From an uncultured Rhizobiaceae group bacterium (GTDB lineage Bacteria > Pseudomonadota > Alphaproteobacteria > Rhizobiales > Rhizobiaceae), in the NCBI GenBank assembly GCA_938030645.1, contig CALHHQ010000318.1, positions 1 through 9,461 of the forward strand: DNA of 9,461 bases. Direction: 5' to 3'. Both the position numbers and the translations under genes were made by a program. Positions 5,901-9,461 of the stretch are shown piece after piece. Within the stretch, counting starts at the first letter, position 1, and each line of letters starts with the position of its first letter. The notes beneath the pieces were generated by a model. That model worked only from the letters and a program-made list of their open reading frames with translations, was not told where the DNA came from and did no database searches.

Positions 5901-5935
5901 AAAAATAGGCTGTGAATCACGGGCATTGCCTTTTT
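5901..5935 (+). terminator. Probable intrinsic terminator after the LytTR gene
   Basis: AAAAA-t-AGGC (5901-5910) pairs with GCCTTTTT (5928-5935), with a possible inner helix TGTG-AAT-CACG. The 3' arm ends in a T5 run, and the structure starts three bases after the LytTR stop. The GC core is short (four pairs), so termination may be partial. Confidence 0.45.
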
Positions 5936-5940
5936 GTGGA

Positions 5941-5969
5941 CTCGCATGATCTGGCGAACGATCCTATAT
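5941..5969 (+). promoter_or_regulatory. Candidate dnaG promoter
   Basis: CTATAT at 5964-5969 matches the alphaproteobacterial -10 consensus exactly. The -35 candidate CTCGCA (5941-5946), 17 bases upstream, is poor. Transcription would begin near 5976, giving dnaG a short leader of about 23 bases that includes GGAG at 5982-5985. Confidence 0.4.
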
Positions 5970-5998
5970 AAAGACTTCACCGGAGCCTCTTAAAAACC

Positions 5999-7939
5999 AT
6001 GCGTTTCAGCCCGTCATTCTTGCAGGATATTCGCGACAGAATTCCTATTGCGGATATCGTTGGAAGACGCGTGACGTTTGACAGGAAGAAAAGCAATCAG
6101 TCGAAGGGTGATTTCTGGGCATGCTGCCCTTTCCATGGAGAGAAATCTCCAAGCTTCCACTGCGAAAACCAGAAGGGCCGTTACCACTGCTTTGGGTGTG
6201 GTGTTTCAGGCGACCATTTCCGATTTTTAACTGAGTTGGATGGATTGAGTTTCCCTGAAGCCGTTGAACGTTTGGCCGACGAGGCTGGTGTCCAAATGCC
6301 GGCTTTCGATCCTAAAATGGCAGAGCGGGAAAAGGTCAAAGCTTCCCTGTTTGATGTGATGGATATGGCGGCGCAATTTTTTCGCGATCAATTGCAAACC
6401 GCTGATGGCGCAAAGGCGCGCGCTTATTTGCGCGACAGGAAACTGCCTCCTGCAATACAGAATGAATTTGGCATGGGCTATGCCCCATCAAGCCGAAGCG
6501 CTTTGAAAGAGTTCCTTGGATCCAAGGGCGTTGAGAAAAGTCAAATCGAAGCCTGTGGCATGGTGGTCTTTGGGCCAGATATTCCCGTTTCCTATGACCG
6601 ATTTCGTGATCGTATCATGTTCCCCATTCTGGATGCGCGTGAACGTGTGATTGCCTTTGGTGGACGCGCACTGTCGCCAGATGTTCCAGCCAAATATTTG
6701 AATTCGCCGGAAACCGAGCTCTTCTCCAAATCAAATGTGCTCTACAACTATGCCAAGGCGCGAAAAGCTGTGGGTCGTGATGGAAATTTAATCGTCACGG
6801 AAGGCTATATGGATGTCATTGCGCTGGCAGCTGCTGGTTTTGGCAATGCCGTTGCGCCTTTGGGAACAGCGCTGACCGAAAACCAAATGGAGTTGGCTTG
6901 GCGCGTTGGCGGAGAACCGTCGCTATGCTTTGACGGTGACGAAGCTGGAATGCGCGCGGCGTATCGAAGTGTTGACACTGCACTAGCGGGACTAAAGCCT
7001 GGACGATCTTTGCGATTTGCAATGCTGCCTGATGGTCAAGACCCTGATGATCTTGTGAACAATTCGGGTCCTGAAGCCTTCAAGGACGTTATCGACAGTG
7101 CGCGCCCACTGGCAGACATGCTTTGGGTGCGTGAGACTGGTGGTCGGACGTTTGACACACCTGAACGTCGTGCTGATCTTGAGCGCGAAATTTTCGGCGT
7201 GATCAGCCGCATTGGTGATGACAATGTGAAACGCCATTACCAACAAGATATGCGAGATCGCCTGCAAGCGTTTTTCGGAACTGGACAGAAGAAAAAAGAC
7301 AACGACTTTGGCAATTCACGGGGTGGGCAGGCAGCTGGACGTGGCCGCGGTGATGGATCGCAAAAACGTTTGGCCGTTTCCGACAGTCTGATGAATTCGG
7401 CACTGGTGAAGAAACGCACCAACCTTCCACCACTTCGCGAAACAACATTGGTTGTGGGAGTGCTCAACCATCCCGCCATTGGGATTCAGCACTTTGATGA
7501 ATTTTCTGCACTCAAGATTGAGCATCCAAGCCTGCTACAATTGCACCGTGCGTTGCTGAATGTGTTCGCCTCCGCTGGCGAAACAGGAGATCAACCAAGT
7601 CCAGAAAATGTACGGCGTTCCATCGAGGCGCAGGGGTTAGGTGAACCGCTTGCCGCACTTGATGCCCAAGTCAGATATAATAGAATTTGGCAGGCGATGT
7701 CGGAAGCCGCCTTCGAAGATGCCCGTGACGGTTGGTTGCAGGCACACTCCTTGCATATGCGATCTCATGCCCTAAATATTGAACTGAAAGCTGCTGAACG
7801 TGCTTTCAATGAATTGGGTGATGAGAACAGTTTTCAAAGATTGAATGCTGTGTTGTTGGAAAAACAAAAAGAAGAGGGCACGGAAGCGCTGATTGAAGGT
7901 TTTGGTGTCTCATCAGGACGACCTGTCAGCGGGTTCTGA
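5999..7939 (+). CDS. dnaG: DNA primase
   Basis: A 646-residue DnaG primase, which lays RNA primers for the lagging strand and for replication initiation together with the DnaB helicase; the length is normal for alphaproteobacteria. Order of domains: the CHC2-type zinc-binding domain with C43-x2-H46 and C64-x2-C67; the RNA polymerase domain (about 110-430), including YDRFRDRIMFPI and the TOPRIM motifs VTEGYMDVIAL (catalytic Glu268) and FDGDEAG (metal-binding Asp312 and Asp314); a basic, Gly-rich flexible linker around 430-462 (GQKKKDN then RGGQAAGRGRGDGSQKR); and a C-terminal helical DnaB-binding domain to the end. All key residues are present. The ATG at 5999 begins the canonical MRFSPSFLQDIRDRIPI; GGAG lies 13 bases upstream, a rather long spacing. 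It is followed by rpoD in the same direction, the classic macromolecular-synthesis pairing. Confidence 0.98.
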   Translation: MRFSPSFLQDIRDRIPIADIVGRRVTFDRKKSNQSKGDFWACCPFHGEKSPSFHCENQKGRYHCFGCGVSGDHFRFLTELDGLSFPEAVERLADEAGVQMPAFDPKMAEREKVKASLFDVMDMAAQFFRDQLQTADGAKARAYLRDRKLPPAIQNEFGMGYAPSSRSALKEFLGSKGVEKSQIEACGMVVFGPDIPVSYDRFRDRIMFPILDARERVIAFGGRALSPDVPAKYLNSPETELFSKSNVLYNYAKARKAVGRDGNLIVTEGYMDVIALAAAGFGNAVAPLGTALTENQMELAWRVGGEPSLCFDGDEAGMRAAYRSVDTALAGLKPGRSLRFAMLPDGQDPDDLVNNSGPEAFKDVIDSARPLADMLWVRETGGRTFDTPERRADLEREIFGVISRIGDDNVKRHYQQDMRDRLQAFFGTGQKKKDNDFGNSRGGQAAGRGRGDGSQKRLAVSDSLMNSALVKKRTNLPPLRETTLVVGVLNHPAIGIQHFDEFSALKIEHPSLLQLHRALLNVFASAGETGDQPSPENVRRSIEAQGLGEPLAALDAQVRYNRIWQAMSEAAFEDARDGWLQAHSLHMRSHALNIELKAAERAFNELGDENSFQRLNAVLLEKQKEEGTEALIEGFGVSSGRPVSGF

Positions 7940-7951
7940 CTTATAGAAAGT

Positions 7952-7972
7952 CGGTAAAAATTGCCGAATTTT
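7952..7972 (+). terminator. Weak intrinsic terminator after dnaG
   Basis: CGGTAA (7952-7957) pairs with TTGCCG (7961-7966) around AAA, including one G-T wobble, followed by AATTTT. A second small stem, GACTT/AAGTC at 7938-7942 and 7948-7952, abuts it on the dnaG stop codon. Termination is probably partial, so some dnaG transcripts may read into rpoD. Confidence 0.4.
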
Positions 7973-7982
7973 CGAATAAAGA

Positions 7983-8012
7983 CTTGAAATATAGGTGCTT
8001 AGTGCGCCATAT
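7983..8012 (+). promoter_or_regulatory. Candidate rpoD promoter
   Basis: CTTGAA (7983-7988) and CCATAT (8007-8012) are 18 bases apart; each differs by one base from the alphaproteobacterial CTTGAC / CTATAT consensus. The predicted start near 8019 gives rpoD an unusually long leader of about 210 bases. Confidence 0.5.
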
Positions 8013-8073
8013 GCTGATTAAGCCACTGTCATTTTGCGGGCATGAGATCCGAAGGTTGCACACCACGACAGGG

Positions 8074-8089
8074 TTAATCAGGAATTAAC
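8074..8089. promoter_or_regulatory. Perfect CtrA-type box in the rpoD leader
   Basis: TTAA (8074-8077), seven bases (TCAGGAA), TTAAC (8085-8089) is an exact match to the CtrA consensus TTAA-N7-TTAAC. It lies about 55-70 bases downstream of the predicted rpoD start and 141 bases before the rpoD ATG. It could repress from that position or belong to a second promoter. CtrA occupancy is inference. Confidence 0.5.
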
Positions 8090-8091
8090 AC

Positions 8092-8121
8092 CGTGGGGGT
8101 TATCGTCCCCGCGATATTTTT
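8092..8121 (+). terminator. Terminator-like hairpin within the rpoD leader
   Basis: CGT-g-GGGG (8092-8099) pairs with CCCC-GCG (8107-8113) around TTATCGT, with one bulged G and a T-G wobble, and is followed by ATA and a T5 run at 8117-8121. The geometry is that of an intrinsic terminator placed before the gene it would serve, as in an attenuator. Confidence 0.35.
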
Positions 8122-8138
8122 GTTGGCTGATTCGTTTC

Positions 8139-8161
8139 TTTTTGAAAATATTTTTCAAAAA
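8139..8161. repeat. AT-rich perfect dyad in the rpoD leader
   Basis: TTTTTGAAAA (8139-8148) and TTTTCAAAAA (8152-8161) are perfect ten-base inverted repeats around TAT. It may be an operator, a bent-DNA element or a weak RNA hairpin. Confidence 0.5.
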
Positions 8162-8186
8162 AGTTTCGGTCAATCCAAACGCATGG

Positions 8187-8204
8187 GTCGTTTCATGAAA
8201 CGAC
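8187..8204. repeat. 18-bp perfect palindrome just before the rpoD ribosome binding site
   Basis: GTCGTTTCATGAAACGAC is self-complementary over its whole length. It ends 10 bases before GGAG (8215-8218) and 25 bases before the rpoD ATG. As RNA it forms a 7-bp stem with a CAUG loop; as DNA it is a typical dimer operator. Confidence 0.6.
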
Positions 8205-8229
8205 GCCAATTGCTGGAGAATGATTTTAA

Positions 8230-9461
8230 ATGGCTAAAGCCGCTGCAAAAAAAGCAAAACCTGCTGATCCCGCCGAACAGGCTGCCGATCGCCCATTGCT
8301 TGATCTGAACAATGACGCCGTCAAGAAAATGATCAAAGCTGCAAAGAAGCGCGGCTATGTGACTGTTGATGCGCTCAATTCTGTGATGCCTTCTGACGAG
8401 GTGAGCCCAGACCAGATCGAAGACACAATGTCGATGCTGTCTGAAATGGGCATCAATGTTGTTGAAGAAGAAGAAGCGGAAGACACGGCGGAAGAGGGGT
8501 CAACAGAAATAGTTGAAGCTGGCAAAAAAGCCGTTGCAACTGTTGCCAAGAAAGAACCAACCGACCGTACCGATGACCCGGTTCGCATGTATTTGCGTGA
8601 GATGGGTTCTGTGGAACTGTTGTCTCGCGAAGGCGAGATCGCGATTGCCAAACGTATTGAAGCTGGCCGCGAAACCATGATTGCCGGGCTGTGCGAAAGC
8701 CCGTTGACGTTCCAAGCGATTATTATTTGGCGCGATGAATTGCTGGAAGAAAACATTCTTCTGCGCGACATTATCGACCTTGAAGCCACCTATGCTGGCC
8801 CAGATGCCAAACAAAATGTTCCGGTGAACCCGAACGCTCCGGCCTCTGTTGCAGAAGCCGTACGTCAAGGTTCGGGTGGTGAACATTCACCTGAAGCTTT
8901 GGCCCGTAAGAAAGCGATTGCAGAAGGCAAAGACCCTGATGAAGCTGCGGAAGCCTTAAAGGGACCAATGCCGGGTGAAGAACAGCCCGCTGAAGATTCC
9001 AACGACGACGACGATGATGATGAAGACGATGAAGCTGCATTGTCTTTGGCAGCGATGGAAGCGGAACTAAAGCCGAAAGTTCTGGAAGTCTTTGATGCGA
9101 TTGCTGGCAACTACAAAAAGCTGCGCCGATTGCAAGATCAATACGTTGAGAAACGTATGACCAATGACAAACTGTCACCAAGCCAAGAACGCCGTGCGCG
9201 TCAGCTCAAAGAAGAAATTATTGAGTCTGTGAAGTCCCTGGAGTTGAACACCAACCGCATCGAAGCGTTGGTTGAGCAGCTTTATGACATCAACAAACGC
9301 CTTGTATCCTCGGAAGGTCGCCTGATGCGTCTGGCCGAGAAATATGGCGTAACCCGCGAAAACTTCTTGGAAGAATATCGTGGCGCGGAACTTGATCCAA
9401 ACTGGATCCGCCGCATCGCCAACCTGGCTGCCAAAGGTTGGAAAGAATACTGCAAGAACGA
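8230..9461 (+). CDS. rpoD: RNA polymerase primary sigma factor RpoD (5' part, truncated by window end)
   Basis: The first 410 residues of the housekeeping sigma-70, which directs RNA polymerase core to most promoters. Seen in order: a Lys/Ala-rich start, sigma region 1.1 (about 25-80, with KKMIKAAKKRGYVTVDALNSVM), an acidic spacer, region 1.2 beginning at DDPVRMYLREMGSVELLSREGE (from 115), and the long non-conserved region with the Asp/Glu run at about 259-268. The visible part ends in WIRRIANLAAKGWKEYCKN, before regions 2-4. The layout and spacing are those of rhizobial RpoD proteins of roughly 650-690 residues, so about 60 percent is present. The ATG at 8230 has GGAG at 8215-8218, 11 bases upstream. 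It follows dnaG with 290 bases between; the leader carries several regulatory-looking elements listed separately. Confidence 0.97.
   Translation, partial: MAKAAAKKAKPADPAEQAADRPLLDLNNDAVKKMIKAAKKRGYVTVDALNSVMPSDEVSPDQIEDTMSMLSEMGINVVEEEEAEDTAEEGSTEIVEAGKKAVATVAKKEPTDRTDDPVRMYLREMGSVELLSREGEIAIAKRIEAGRETMIAGLCESPLTFQAIIIWRDELLEENILLRDIIDLEATYAGPDAKQNVPVNPNAPASVAEAVRQGSGGEHSPEALARKKAIAEGKDPDEAAEALKGPMPGEEQPAEDSNDDDDDDEDDEAALSLAAMEAELKPKVLEVFDAIAGNYKKLRRLQDQYVEKRMTNDKLSPSQERRARQLKEEIIESVKSLELNTNRIEALVEQLYDINKRLVSSEGRLMRLAEKYGVTRENFLEEYRGAELDPNWIRRIANLAAKGWKEYCKN

Noticed and set aside
8093..8308. Small frame overlapping the rpoD start, including an ATG inside the 18-bp palindrome at 8195
   Set aside because: No ribosome binding site precedes either start, the sequence has no protein character and it overlaps rpoD out of frame; translation is possible but unsupported.
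8355..8886. Open frames antisense to rpoD, Ser-rich
   Set aside because: They are mirror images of rpoD codons; the Ser-rich runs come from the antisense of the Glu/Asp codon stretches.
9004..9034. GAC/GAT simple-sequence run
   Set aside because: It encodes the acidic part of the sigma-70 non-conserved region, which is normal in this family; not a repeat expansion worth reporting.
1..9461. Search for CRISPR arrays, transposase genes, tRNA genes, phage or toxin-antitoxin modules
   Set aside because: No direct-repeat arrays, insertion-sequence ends, tRNA-like cloverleafs or related coding sequences were seen.

Overview
The window reads as chromosomal housekeeping DNA from an alphaproteobacterium, most likely of the Hyphomicrobiales (Rhizobiales) type. 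The reasons are the gene set and order (yqeY divergent from carA, then dnaG followed by rpoD), the rhizobial character of the sigma factor, several promoter-like pairs resembling the alphaproteobacterial CTTGAC / CTATAT pattern, and CtrA-like TTAA-N7-TTAA boxes. Base composition looks moderate rather than GC-rich, which could fit a marine lineage; no genus can be named safely. There are no insertion sequences, phage genes, CRISPR arrays, tRNAs or rRNAs.

Layout, left to right. Positions 1-272 hold the end of an unrecognised reading frame. A GTT1-like glutathione S-transferase follows (307-933). A gap of about 340 bases contains a two-part stem-loop and a tandem CtrA-like array. Next come a GNAT acetyltransferase (about 1275-1691) and, convergent with it, yqeY (1708-2157, minus). 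A divergent promoter region with several dyads separates yqeY from carA (about 2472-3686). carA converges on a ypfJ-type zinc metallopeptidase (3710-4705, minus), with a stem-loop over the carA stop codon. The 330 bases upstream of ypfJ hold what looks like a densely folded, undescribed small RNA on the minus strand (about 4825-4974). A membrane-anchored LytTR regulator (5037-5897), dnaG (5999-7939) and the 5' two thirds of rpoD (8230 to the window end) complete the window.

Functionally the core is macromolecular synthesis: primase (dnaG) and the housekeeping sigma factor (rpoD), plus carbamoyl-phosphate supply for pyrimidines and arginine (carA) and the tRNA-amidotransferase-related YqeY. 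The rest are single-gene units of less certain role. The most interesting material is non-coding: the candidate RNA at 4825-4974, the four-fold 11-bp-phased GTWAAY array at 1140-1178, and the rpoD leader, which combines a perfect CtrA box, a terminator-like hairpin, an AT-rich dyad and an 18-bp perfect palindrome just before the ribosome binding site. All foldings and motif matches were done by eye, with no database search or energy calculation.
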